DNA of 15,695 nucleotides from an uncultured archaeon (GCA_903873955.1 CAIQQL010000051.1:1-15695), one strand, 5' to 3'. Counted from the first letter of the stretch, positions 7,001-14,579 are shown. A program made the numbers and translations. Notes: generated from the sequence alone by a model not told the origin.

Positions 7001-10000
7001 GTTCCCTCGCACTTTTGTGCAGGACACATCGGTGATAAAGGTTCCAGCGGCGGGATGCATACCGACATTCCCGGTAATAAGGGAGACAGAAGGATTGGCG
7101 TCTGAAACCAAAGTTTCAGCTAATATCGCAAAACTGCTGGCTGTCCCAAGATCCACTGCCGCAGGGTTTGGATGTGAGATCACATTTACAGAGAAGTTCC
7201 TGGTCGTGAAATTCACATTCCCTGAGGTGTCATTGGCATAGAACACAAAAGAGAAATTGCCATTAGCAAGGGTAACCGATACTGGCGAGGTATAACTTAT
7301 ATTCTGGGTGCCGTTGAAGAACCAGAGGGAGGAGACTCCGACATTGTCCGTTGCAGAGAAGTTGACCAGGACAAATGAGGAAAGATTGTAATAGCCGCCT
7401 GCAAGAGGGCTGGTGACTGTCAGGACAGGAAGGGTCGTGTCTGGGATATAGGAAGTGTTGACGATCAACGTGAAGATGCTGCTGTTCATGTTACCGAGGG
7501 TGTCATTGACCGTGATGTTGAGAAGGTAATTCACATTGGCCAGAGATGAACTATTCCAGAGGAATCCTGTGCTGTTGATGCTGAATCGTGTATCATTGAC
7601 GCCAAATCCTCCAATCCCGGAAGAATCAGTCGCAGTTACCTGGAAGCTAAAGCTTTGGTTTTGAGCAATAGTCTGTGGTGCAAAGCTGGAAGTGAATTGA
7701 GGTGGGACGGTATCAATTATTTTATTTATAATTATTTGGCGTGTCTCAGTGATGTTGCATGCACCAGAGGTATCGCATACGCTTGCATTGAGATAATATA
7801 TTCCATCTGCCAAAGAGGTAAAGGTAAACATCGGAGTCAATTTTATGTCTCTTCCCGTATAGTTGACTGATTGATTTGCAGTATTCTCTCCCCAGCACTG
7901 CACATTCCCGTTCTGCTTCAAGACGCAACTATGGTCGCCTCCCGTAGCGATGGCGATGGCATCAGATCCGGTATAGTTAAGGGCCTGATTATTATTATTC
8001 CATCCCCAGCACTGCACATTCCCGTTCTGCTTCAAGACGCAGGCATGATCGGCCCCAGCAGAAACAGCCAGAGCATCATATCCATTGTAATTTGTTGAGG
8101 TTCCATGAACGTTATAACCCCAGCACTGCACGCTTTGGTTTCGGGTCACCACGCAAGTTGTCCCATCTCCAAGGGTTAGAGAAACTGCATCAGTTCCCAG
8201 ATAACCTGTGGATTGACCAAAAGAATTATCGCCCCAGCACTGCACATTCCCGTTCTGCTTCAAGACGCAGGTATTATCTCCTCCTGTCCTAATTGCAATC
8301 GCATCTCTTCCTGAGTAATTAGCTGCTTGCCCATAATTATTCCATCCCCAGCACTGCACATTCCCATTTCTTATTAATGCGCAAGATTGCATATTACCCG
8401 TAGCGATGGCGATGGCATCAGTTCCCAGATAACCTGTGGATTGACCAAAAGAATTATCGCCCCAGCACTGCACGCTGCCATTTTGCTTCAATGCACAAGT
8501 ATTGTACTGCCCTCCAGAAACAGCGACTGCATCGTTTCCAGTATAATTTGCAGCCTGGCCATGACTGTTGTCGCCCCAGCACTGCACATTCCCGTTCTGC
8601 TTCAAGACGCAGGTATGAGTTTTACCTGCAGTGAATACGGTATCTTCAAGAGTGGAGGAGAATGAGCTGACTGGTCCTGAGAGGTTATACAGGGAGTAGG
8701 AGAAATTCTTGAAGTAAGTATATCCTGTACTTGTCAGTGTATTCACTGAAATGGATGTATTTGAAACAATGGTGCCATTTACAGGGGTAGGCGAGACAAA
8801 GAGGATAGTCACGGATCTATTGAGATCAGAAGAGTTTACTATCAAGGTGAAGATGCTGCTGTTCATATTGCCTACCGTATCATTGACGGTGATGTTAAGA
8901 AGGTAGGTGGCATCGATTAAGCTTGAACTGTTCCAGAGGAAGTTTGTGCTGTTGATTGTGAAACGGGTGTCATTCACGCTAAAACTCCCAATCCCTGATG
9001 GATCGACTGCGTTCAGTTGGAAGCCGAAGCTGGAGTTGTCGAAGATGTTGACAGGAGCAAAGCTGGAGGTGAACTGAGGCGCTGCAGTATCAGGCGCGGT
9101 GTAGTTGACCACAAAGCTTCTCGTCGTGAAATTGACATTGTGTGTAGTGTCATTGGCATAGAAGTAGAAGGTATATGCCCCATTGGAGAGATTGACTATC
9201 ACGGGAGTCGAGTAGGTTACATTTCGCGTACCATTGAAATACCAGCGTGAAGAGACCAAGATATTGTCCGTTGCGCTGAAGTTCACCAGAATGAGCGATG
9301 TGGAGTTGTAATAGCCACCTTCAAGTGGGCTTATGACTGTTAAGACTGGAGGGATGGTGTCAGGAATATAAGAGGTGTTGACTATCAAGGTAAAGATGCT
9401 GCTATTTTTATTACCTACCGTATCATTGACAGTGATATTGAGGCGGTAGGTGACATTGGTCAGAGCTGAGCTGTTATACAAGAATCCTGTGGCATTGATT
9501 TTGAATCGAGTATTATTGACACTAAATCCTCCGATGCCCGAAGGGTCAGTTGCGCTCACCTGGAAGGAGAAGCTTTGATTATCAAGGATTGTCTGTGATG
9601 CAAAACTTGAGGTGAACTGTGGTGGGAAAGTATCGGGAGCAGTGAAGTTGACAACAAAGCTTATATTTGAGGAGTTCACATTTCCACTGGTGTCATTGGC
9701 GTAGAAAATGAAAGTGTATGCTCCATTGGAAAGGTTGAGAATCTCAGGGGTAGTATAGCTTACGTTATCTGTGCTGTTGAAGAACCAGAGTGAAGAAAGG
9801 TTTGTTTCGTCACTCGCACTAAAGTTGATGAGGACATATGAAGAGTTATTATATACTCCATTTTGCAGAGGGGAACTGATGAATAAATTAGGCGCAATGA
9901 TATCTGGGGCCGTTGAAACATTGACACTAAATATGACTGCCGCATTTGTATAATTTTGATTGCCAGTCACATTGAAAAGATAGGTGTAAAAACCTTGACT

Positions 10001-13000
10001 AAGGGAATCATTTTCTCCATTTGTGAGCGCGAGACTATCTCTGAAAATTTGCAATGATCCTCCGGTTGTAAATCCTGTTGCATTCACAAAGTATGGAGCG
10101 AATCCAGAAAGATTATTTGCTTGGCCATTAAGTTGTGCGGTGATGATGGGTGTTGCAGGGTTGATGACATACGTTTGAGGGGAAGTGGAATTTGTATAAT
10201 TCTGTGCAGTGACTGCACTAAAGAAGTAAGTATAATTTGCTGCATTTAAATCGCCAATCGCATATCCATATCTCCCTGATCCAAAATTAGTCATCGCATA
10301 AAGTTGTCCGCTAAGGTTAAGATAAGAGAGGACCGGACCGCTGCCTGAAGGGAAACTCCAGGTAACATTGAACGTATAATTTCTGGCTGATAAGTAAGTC
10401 ACAGGTGAAATCGGATTTGTGAAGTTGGTTAGAGGATATAAGTAAGGGACTATGGTGACATTGACCAAAAGAATACTGGAGTTCCTATTTCCCACAGTGT
10501 CATTGACGGTGATATTGAGGTAGAATGCTCCAGGGAGGAAGGTGGTCTTATTTTGCAAAAATCCAGAACAATTGATAGAGAACCTGGTGGTATCATTGAC
10601 TGTGAAGCAACCTATCCCGCTAGGATCTGTTGCAGTGACCTGGAAGGTAAGTGATTGATTGGTATAGATATTCTGTGTGGCAAGATTGGAGAATATTGGG
10701 GGAATGGTATCTGGAATAAACGAAGAGTTAACCATCAAGATCAATATGCTGCTGTTTTTATTACCTACCGTATCATTGACAGTGATATTGAGGCGGTAGG
10801 TGACATTGGTCAGAGCTGAGCTGTTATACAAGAACCCTGTAGCATTGATCCTAAATCTTGTATCATTCACGCTAAATCCTCCGATGCCCGAAGGGTCAGT
10901 TGCGCTCACCTGGAAGGAGAAGCTTTGATTGTCAAGGATTATCTGTGGTGCGAAACTTGAGGTGAACTGTGGAGGATTCGAGTCAAGGACAGTTAAATTC
11001 AAAGTTATTGTTCGAGTTTCACTGGTGTTGCAATTTCCTAAGATATCGCAAGCAGTTGCGCTAAGGAAATAATCTCCTCTGCTCAGACCTGTGAATACGT
11101 AGAATGATGTTTTTTTAAGATCATTACCATTGTATGTAGGTGACTGGCCATTGGTATCATCGCCCCAACACTGGAGGCTTCCGTTCTGCTTAAGCACACA
11201 AGTATGGAAGCTACCTGCACTAATTGCAATAGAATCATTTCCGTTATAGGTGATGGCTTGTCCTGCAGAGTTGTCTCCCCAGCACTGCACACTGCCGTTT
11301 TGCTTCAATGCACAGGTATGATATCCTCCTGCACTAATTGCAACAGCATCATTTCGATTATAGTTAGTGGCTTGACCCGCACTATTGTCTCCCCAGCACT
11401 GCACACTGCCGTTTTGCTTCAATGCACAAGTATGACCCTCTCCAGCGGTTATTGCAACAGCATCTTTTCCATTATAGTTCGCAGATTGACCATAACTGTT
11501 ATCTCCCCAACACTGGATGCTTCCATTCTGTTTCAACGCGCAGGTGTGTGCATCCCCTGTGCTTATGGCAATCGCGTCATTTCCATTATAAGGTTGCATC
11601 TGTCCAGAGTCGTAACCTACTCCTCCCCAACACTGGATGCTTCCATTCTGTTTCAACGCGCAGGTATGTACGGACCCTGCACTTACTGCAATCGCATCAT
11701 TTCCTGTATAATTGGCAGATTGACCATAACTGTTATCTCCCCAACACTGGATGCTTCCATTCTGTTTCAACGCGCAGGAAAAGTCATGTCCTCCAGTAAG
11801 TCCTAGGACATCTGTACCTGAGTAACCTCTGGATTGACCATAACTGTTATCTCCCCAACACTGCACGCTACCGTTTTGCTTTAATGCACAGGTAAAATAC
11901 CCTGCACTCACTAGTACTGAATGATCCCAGATACGAGAAAAGCTTTTTACGAGTCCGGTTGTATTGAACAAAGAATACGTATAATTTCTAAAATCAGTGT
12001 CTGTTGCACTGGTAAATGAATTCACTAGGATTGAATTCACCACAAAGATTGATCCATTCAATGGGGTGGGGGCATTAAAGTTGATAACTGGGGCAAAAAT
12101 ATCGGGAATAAATGAGGAATTGACAACCAAGGTAAATATACTGCTGTTCATGTTGCCAAGGGTGTCATTGATGGTGATGTTCAGGAGATAGGTGATGTTG
12201 GCAAGCGTTGAGCTGTTATATAAGAACCCTGTAGCATTGATCCTAAATCTTGTATCATTCACGCTAAATCCTCCAAGCCCTGAAGGATCAGTTGCGCTCA
12301 CCTGGAAGGAGAAGCTTTGATTGTCAAGAATAGTTTGTGGAGCAAAGCTGGAGGTGAATTGAGGGGCGAAGGTGTCAGGAATAGTATAATTGACAGAAAA
12401 TGAGACAAGGGAAGAGTTCAGATTGTTTGAAGTATCGTTGGCATAGAAAATGAACGTGTATGCTCCATTGGAAAGGTTAAGCATGAGTGGGAGAGTATAA
12501 CTTAGATTCTGTGTGCCATTAAAGAACCAGAGGGATGAAATGCTTACTTCATCGCTGGCACTGAAGTTGATCAGAACATAGGATGATCCATTATAGTATC
12601 CATTTTGGGCAGGCGAGTCAATATATAATATAGGAGCGGTTGTATCTGGAGCACTCGAGACATTTACACTAAGGACCTCAAAAGCGTCGGTATAATTTTG
12701 GTCGCCTGTAACATTGAAAAGGAAGGTATATGCTCCTGCTGAAAGGGTAAAATTGTCTCCATTCGTGATTGAAGTGAAATTCAAGAAGATAGCTAACGTA
12801 CCTCCAGAAGTAGACCCTGTGACATTTACTGTATACGGCTCAGTTCCAGAAAGGTTGCCTGGCGCATCATTAAGCAAGGCAGTAATCGCTGGGGCAGTTC
12901 TGTTTACTTCTAAGATATCAGTTCTTGAAAAAGAAGTATAGTTTTGCCCGCCAGAGCTGGTATAATTATAGATATAAGATCCTGCGCCAAGAATAGACGC

Positions 13001-13879
13001 GTCATTGACCGAGTTGCCATCTGCAATCAAATCCCCATTTCTGAGCAACGAATAGGTGCAATCACCGTCTCCCTCATTGCTTGCAGAGGCTTGATAATCG
13101 CTTGCAGAACCATAGACAATCGAACTCGTGAGGGAGCTAGTCAGTTCTGGTGTTGCTTGGGTGACGAGGAAGGTGTATGTTTGCGTCCAATTCGCTGCGC
13201 CAAGAGTGTTATTAGCGAACCAATAATAACTAAAGCTACTGCCTGCAGATAAGGAGAGAAGTTGGAGAAGAAAGGTGTCTCCTGCCGGATTGGAAACGTC
13301 ACCTCCACTCAGGCTTTTGTTCTGCCAGGTGCCTGTGGCATTCGATGAGAAGATGACTTCATTGACTGATCCTGCCCCAGGGGAGATGTCTACAGTTGCA
13401 TTGCGAGGGGCAGCATGGTAGCTTCCGCTGCTTCCAAGAGAATTAGAGGAGAACTGGGGGGTGGCAGTTGGAGGTAAGGGCTGCATGGTGATATTATAAT
13501 GGATTATATTGGTCATGCCATCAGAGGCCAAATTCCAGCTAGGTATGTTAGAACTATTGAGAATGATGGTTGCGTTTGCATCTCCAGAGGTAGAATTGGC
13601 GAAGAGAATGACTGTATCACAATACCCCTGGCAGCTATCTGTGGGGCTGCCAAAGTTTACAAAATAGGAGGTTGTTCCAGGCGAGATCCCGACGTTATCT
13701 GCATTGAACTCCGAGGCATTGACACAAAGAGCGTAGACATTATAATCTGGATTTGTTGGTGTTGAAGATGAATTGACTGAACCATCGATGAAACATGCCG
13801 CGTGACCTAGATTTAAGCTGAAGAATAGAAAACTTACAAATAAAATGCTCAGCGATACTATACGAAGGTTGAAGTTCAT
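4064..13879 (-). CDS. Giant RCC1/Ig/DUF3494 surface protein with C-terminal membrane anchor and PRC-barrel
   Basis: This is a 3271-residue cell-surface protein. The ATG at 13879 follows GAGG about six bases upstream and begins a clear signal peptide (residues 1-28, cut near GHA/AC). In order it shows: N-terminal beta domains (about 30-255); an Ig-like array; seven RCC1-like repeats (about 656-920) inside an Ig-like module; more Ig-like modules; a second set of seven repeats (about 1747-2010), again inside an Ig-like module; a DUF3494 ice-binding-like domain (about 2238-2463); further Ig-like modules; a Cys-containing C-terminal stalk domain; a Gly/Ser linker (about 3003-3024); another beta domain; one membrane span (about 3162-3182, IFLWGILLLVLFVIVLLIVV); and a cytoplasmic PRC-barrel-like domain (about 3190-3260). 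Two Ig types alternate: one with FTSSFAP...SFSFQV...DPSGIGGF, six copies plus two Cys variants, and one with GGYYN...LWFFNGT, five copies. N-glycosylation sequons are very dense. It is probably an adhesin or envelope protein; ligand unknown. Confidence 0.93.
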   Translation of the reverse strand: MNFNLRIVSLSILFVSFLFFSLNLGHAACFIDGSVNSSSTPTNPDYNVYALCVNASEFNADNVGISPGTTSYFVNFGSPTDSCQGYCDTVILFANSTSGDANATIILNSSNIPSWNLASDGMTNIIHYNITMQPLPPTATPQFSSNSLGSSGSYHAAPRNATVDISPGAGSVNEVIFSSNATGTWQNKSLSGGDVSNPAGDTFLLQLLSLSAGSSFSYYWFANNTLGAANWTQTYTFLVTQATPELTSSLTSSIVYGSASDYQASASNEGDGDCTYSLLRNGDLIADGNSVNDASILGAGSYIYNYTSSGGQNYTSFSRTDILEVNRTAPAITALLNDAPGNLSGTEPYTVNVTGSTSGGTLAIFLNFTSITNGDNFTLSAGAYTFLFNVTGDQNYTDAFEVLSVNVSSAPDTTAPILYIDSPAQNGYYNGSSYVLINFSASDEVSISSLWFFNGTQNLSYTLPLMLNLSNGAYTFIFYANDTSNNLNSSLVSFSVNYTIPDTFAPQFTSSFAPQTILDNQSFSFQVSATDPSGLGGFSVNDTRFRINATGFLYNSSTLANITYLLNITINDTLGNMNSSIFTLVVNSSFIPDIFAPVINFNAPTPLNGSIFVVNSILVNSFTSATDTDFRNYTYSLFNTTGLVKSFSRIWDHSVLVSAGYFTCALKQNGSVQCWGDNSYGQSRGYSGTDVLGLTGGHDFSCALKQNGSIQCWGDNSYGQSANYTGNDAIAVSAGSVHTCALKQNGSIQCWGGVGYDSGQMQPYNGNDAIAISTGDAHTCALKQNGSIQCWGDNSYGQSANYNGKDAVAITAGEGHTCALKQNGSVQCWGDNSAGQATNYNRNDAVAISAGGYHTCALKQNGSVQCWGDNSAGQAITYNGNDSIAISAGSFHTCVLKQNGSLQCWGDDTNGQSPTYNGNDLKKTSFYVFTGLSRGDYFLSATACDILGNCNTSETRTITLNLTVLDSNPPQFTSSFAPQIILDNQSFSFQVSATDPSGIGGFSVNDTRFRINATGFLYNSSALTNVTYRLNITVNDTVGNKNSSILILMVNSSFIPDTIPPIFSNLATQNIYTNQSLTFQVTATDPSGIGCFTVNDTTRFSINCSGFLQNKTTFLPGAFYLNITVNDTVGNRNSSILLVNVTIVPYLYPLTNFTNPISPVTYLSARNYTFNVTWSFPSGSGPVLSYLNLSGQLYAMTNFGSGRYGYAIGDLNAANYTYFFSAVTAQNYTNSTSPQTYVINPATPIITAQLNGQANNLSGFAPYFVNATGFTTGGSLQIFRDSLALTNGENDSLSQGFYTYLFNVTGNQNYTNAAVIFSVNVSTAPDIIAPNLFISSPLQNGVYNNSSYVLINFSASDETNLSSLWFFNSTDNVSYTTPEILNLSNGAYTFIFYANDTSGNVNSSNISFVVNFTAPDTFPPQFTSSFASQTILDNQSFSFQVSATDPSGIGGFSVNNTRFKINATGFLYNSSALTNVTYRLNITVNDTVGNKNSSIFTLIVNTSYIPDTIPPVLTVISPLEGGYYNSTSLILVNFSATDNILVSSRWYFNGTRNVTYSTPVIVNLSNGAYTFYFYANDTTHNVNFTTRSFVVNYTAPDTAAPQFTSSFAPVNIFDNSSFGFQLNAVDPSGIGSFSVNDTRFTINSTNFLWNSSSLIDATYLLNITVNDTVGNMNSSIFTLIVNSSDLNRSVTILFVSPTPVNGTIVSNTSISVNTLTSTGYTYFKNFSYSLYNLSGPVSSFSSTLEDTVFTAGKTHTCVLKQNGNVQCWGDNSHGQAANYTGNDAVAVSGGQYNTCALKQNGSVQCWGDNSFGQSTGYLGTDAIAIATGNMQSCALIRNGNVQCWGWNNYGQAANYSGRDAIAIRTGGDNTCVLKQNGNVQCWGDNSFGQSTGYLGTDAVSLTLGDGTTCVVTRNQSVQCWGYNVHGTSTNYNGYDALAVSAGADHACVLKQNGNVQCWGWNNNNQALNYTGSDAIAIATGGDHSCVLKQNGNVQCWGENTANQSVNYTGRDIKLTPMFTFTSLADGIYYLNASVCDTSGACNITETRQIIINKIIDTVPPQFTSSFAPQTIAQNQSFSFQVTATDSSGIGGFGVNDTRFSINSTGFLWNSSSLANVNYLLNITVNDTLGNMNSSIFTLIVNTSYIPDTTLPVLTVTSPLAGGYYNLSSFVLVNFSATDNVGVSSLWFFNGTQNISYTSPVSVTLANGNFSFVFYANDTSGNVNFTTRNFSVNVISHPNPAAVDLGTASSFAILAETLVSDANPSVSLITGNVGMHPAAGTFITDVSCTKVRGNIYDNNAGYTGGYDSNVSCRLTNGSLLGIAIGDMTAAESDAAGRAPDATELYSGDLSGKTLASGVYKWSTAVNINSGLTLSGNSSDVWIFEIAGNLNLASGVNVTLTGGAQASNIFWQVGGLTGATLGTYSTFNGNILSEKQIIIQSGAILSGRALAQTQVTLDGNIVTMANYSASDTTPPVLTVTSPLAGGYYNTSTLVLINFTASDNVGVASLWFFNGTSNASYSVPLTLNLSNGNYNFIFYANDTSGNVNFTTRSFVVNYTSPDTAAPQFTSSFAPVNIFDNQSFSFQVTATDPSGLGGFSVNDSRFTINSTGFLRNSSIITNLTYFLNISVSDTFGNTNRSIFTLIVTTSRVPDTAAPVFTNLATQNIFENQSLSYALTATDPSGIGCFSVNDTRFNINCSGFLKNITTLLPGRYYMNLTVNDTVGNTNSTSLLVNVTAIPLSCAEFVSGSVSPTYYINRSGVYLNFTAIFNNARATWVNITDPLGGQRIFNVTNGSVLFNSLGLIGHYNLTFYANGSCGSVISSPLFFFESLKPFIFDANVINNTLSGINVSWILTYSNNTLTGNLSQNGTIVDLFADVLSDLEFDAYSGHFRVILHGINVTTETNKVFGVDLLSSPAPGYLKTYGISNPYNFTSGATVIFYYDDTSYSTESLLELHKCDSWNFSGQSCLGTWYKVNAVQNTTGHYFTYLTSNFSGFSLYQGTPSPSGGGGGGGGSSASSSGGGGGVGNAATNLVGAGPLSISLRPESSALPNSKNLAVYIVLNNLDNLLTPIETNLTYRILNMQGNEVYRNQDVFTVFKSQSFTKHFNDFDAGSGNYTLIVTITYNGTSQDRSVNFTVSAPREVNPQLPAPSPPTVNLSEGPSIFLWGILLLVLFVIVLLIVVSSRHKDRLQLRSIPGKKVYTDSGEYFGIAKDVFLEDNKIHGVTITLSKPLSKKYHAKVILLRYSAVINIGETVMVRSRITDAMQEKAPRS
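4090..4312 (-). other. PRC-barrel-like cytoplasmic domain of the giant protein
   Basis: The residues after the membrane span read IPGKKVYTDSGEYFGIAKDV, then DNKIHGVTITL and a strand ending GETVMV. The pattern of a G-K-x-V-hydrophilic-G-x-x-x-G-x-x-x-D opening followed by short beta strands is that of PRC-barrel domains, which in archaea include cell-division proteins of the CdpB type. Assignment is from pattern only. Confidence 0.7.
4330..4400 (-). other. Transmembrane anchor segment of the giant protein
   Basis: About 20 hydrophobic residues from IFLWG to LIVV, followed at once by the basic stop-transfer SSRHKDR. A Pro-rich stretch (residues about 3139-3152) precedes it on the outer side. 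This orients the 3100-residue N-terminal part outside the cell and about 85 residues inside. Confidence 0.85.
6490..7168 (-). other. DUF3494 (ice-binding-like) domain in the giant protein, GC-rich segment
   Basis: Residues about 2238-2463 begin DLGTASSFAILAE and continue with GNVGMHPAAGTFITD, SDAAGRAPDATELYSGDLSG, ASGVYKWSTAVNINSGLTLS, WIFEIAGNLNLASGVNVTL, FWQVGG, LGTYSTFNGNILSEKQI and SGRALAQTQVTLDGN. These are landmark blocks of the DUF3494 beta-solenoid family, which contains ice-binding proteins and many adhesin-borne copies. The segment sits between two very similar Ig-like modules. A hand count gives about 59% G+C over 6481-6660 against about 37% over 5941-6060. Ice binding is not implied. 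Confidence 0.88.
7845..8640 (-). repeat. Seven RCC1-like repeats, 114-bp period (array II of the giant gene)
   Basis: Conserved cores start at 7890, 8004, 8118, 8232, 8346, 8460 and 8574, every step exactly 114 bp. The array consensus core encodes CVLKQNGNVQCWG. Two units two steps apart share 59 identical bases (8187-8245 and 8415-8473). The lead-in is an Ig-like half module ending KNFSYSLYNLSGPVSSFS, and the exit is FTFTSLADGIYYLNASVCD. Confidence 0.92.
9405..10930 (-). repeat. Near-identical Ig-like modules with long exact DNA repeats
   Basis: The stretch 9405-9484 is identical over 80 bases to 10755-10834, 1350 bp away (exactly 450 codons). Further along the same modules, 9522-9580 and 10872-10930 are identical over 59 bases. 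A third related module shares 53 identical bases between 10830-10882 and 12222-12274. All belong to the FTSSFAP/DPSGIGGF module type. The copies look recently duplicated or converted. Confidence 0.85.
11112..11925 (-). repeat. Seven RCC1-like repeats, 114-bp period (array I of the giant gene)
   Basis: Cores start at 11163, 11277, 11391, 11505, 11625, 11739 and 11853. Steps are 114 bp except one of 120 bp, where the unit carries the variant GGVGYDSGQMQPYNG. Units encode HTCALKQNGSVQCWGDNSYG and close variants. The array follows the Ig-like half RNYTYSLFNTTGLVKSFSRI and is followed by FYVFTGLSRGDYFLSATACD. Confidence 0.92.
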
Positions 13880-13916
13880 AAATGTCCTCTTTAGACCAAA
13901 ATTAAAATGTTTTTAT

Positions 13917-13956
13917 GGTTAATAAAACTAACTCTTATTTCTTTTTCTATATTCTC
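13917..13956 (-). promoter_or_regulatory. Possible promoter of the giant gene
   Basis: In the 163-base gap before the giant gene two weak TATA-like stretches are seen on the minus strand: GAATATAGAAA (about 13944-13955) and GTTTTATTAACC (about 13917-13928). Neither is close to consensus, so the assignment is tentative; read-through from the upstream surface gene is also possible. Confidence 0.3.
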
Positions 13957-14000
13957 ATGAGATTTCATCTTTTTTCTCGCTCATCCTATCTTCTTTATTA

Positions 14001-14010
14001 AGAAAAAGGG
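14001..14010 (-). terminator. Possible T-run terminator after the right-edge surface gene
   Basis: About 35 bases after the TGA at 14043 the minus strand reads CCCTTTTTCT, a short T run of the kind that ends archaeal transcripts. Evidence is limited to the T run. Confidence 0.3.
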
Positions 14011-14042
14011 TCACAAAATTCATCTATCTGCGTCGTGACCGT

Positions 14043-14579
14043 TCAGGTTCTTCTAAAAGAAGAAAGCTCTTTGAAGCCTGTGCAAAACTCTCTTTTCACT
14101 TTAAAGCATAACCTAAATGAGATCCCTAGCAGGCTAATAACCTTGATAATCCAAAGTCCATCCTGGGTTGTGGAATACTTCTGGGCGCTTGTCTCGGCTC
14201 CGACTACCCTCAGACAATAATATAGCTGTTCTTGCCCTGTGTGACCATCATTTACTGAATGATTCCCGCGCGGAAGCTCTGCATTATTGATGCTTACAAA
14301 AGCGAAGCGGCTCATATTTGTCTGTGAACATTCTGGTTTCAGGGTGCTTGTGGTGGTGCCTATGGAAAAGTTCCCCGCATACAGCGCGGTATCTGGGTCA
14401 GTCTCACCATGTACATCGGTTGCGTTGACTTCAATATTTCCCACACTGATGGGGATATTGCCTGTGTTGTTCAGGACGAGCGGCATATTTGTGGGGAGTG
14501 CCTTGGTTTCTCCTGCATAAAGGGTATTCCATTCAAGGAGATGAGGGCTCAGGGCAAAAGAGATAAGCGAGCCATAAAC
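14043..14579 (-). pseudogene. 3' continuation of the DUF3494/Ig surface gene beyond an in-frame TAG
   Basis: These 178 codons plus a TGA continue in the same frame as the upstream open frame, after a single TAG at 14582-14580. Translation resumes at once with an Ig-like domain (VYGSLISFALSPHLLEWNTL, then ALPTNMPLVLNNTGNIPISV) typical of the ends of archaeal surface proteins, so the TAG interrupts one coding sequence. The first ATG after it (14486) lies inside the domain and is not a convincing start. The recognisable domain appears to end near YSTTQDGLWIIKV; the last 30 or so residues are basic and Cys-containing and look unlike the rest. Options: nonsense mutation, sequencing error, or read-through of amber. 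Confidence 0.6.

Noticed and set aside
6490..7168. Calling the giant protein an antifreeze protein
   Set aside because: DUF3494 domains occur in many adhesins of non-cold organisms; no ice-binding face can be judged from sequence alone.
7845..8640. RCC1 repeats as a nucleotide-exchange factor or chromatin protein
   Set aside because: The repeats are in a protein with a signal peptide, Cys pairs and sequons, so they are outside the cell; only the fold is shared.
11204..11806. Open frame of 200 codons on the plus strand opposite the RCC1 array
   Set aside because: A 114-bp period is divisible by three, so an antisense frame lacking a stop in one unit stays open in all. The repeats in it mirror those of the minus-strand gene; there is no independent coding evidence.
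14043..14486. Separate 147-codon gene starting at the ATG at 14486
   Set aside because: The same frame continues upstream to the TAG with homologous Ig-like sequence, and the ATG falls inside that domain. A broken or read-through continuation fits better.
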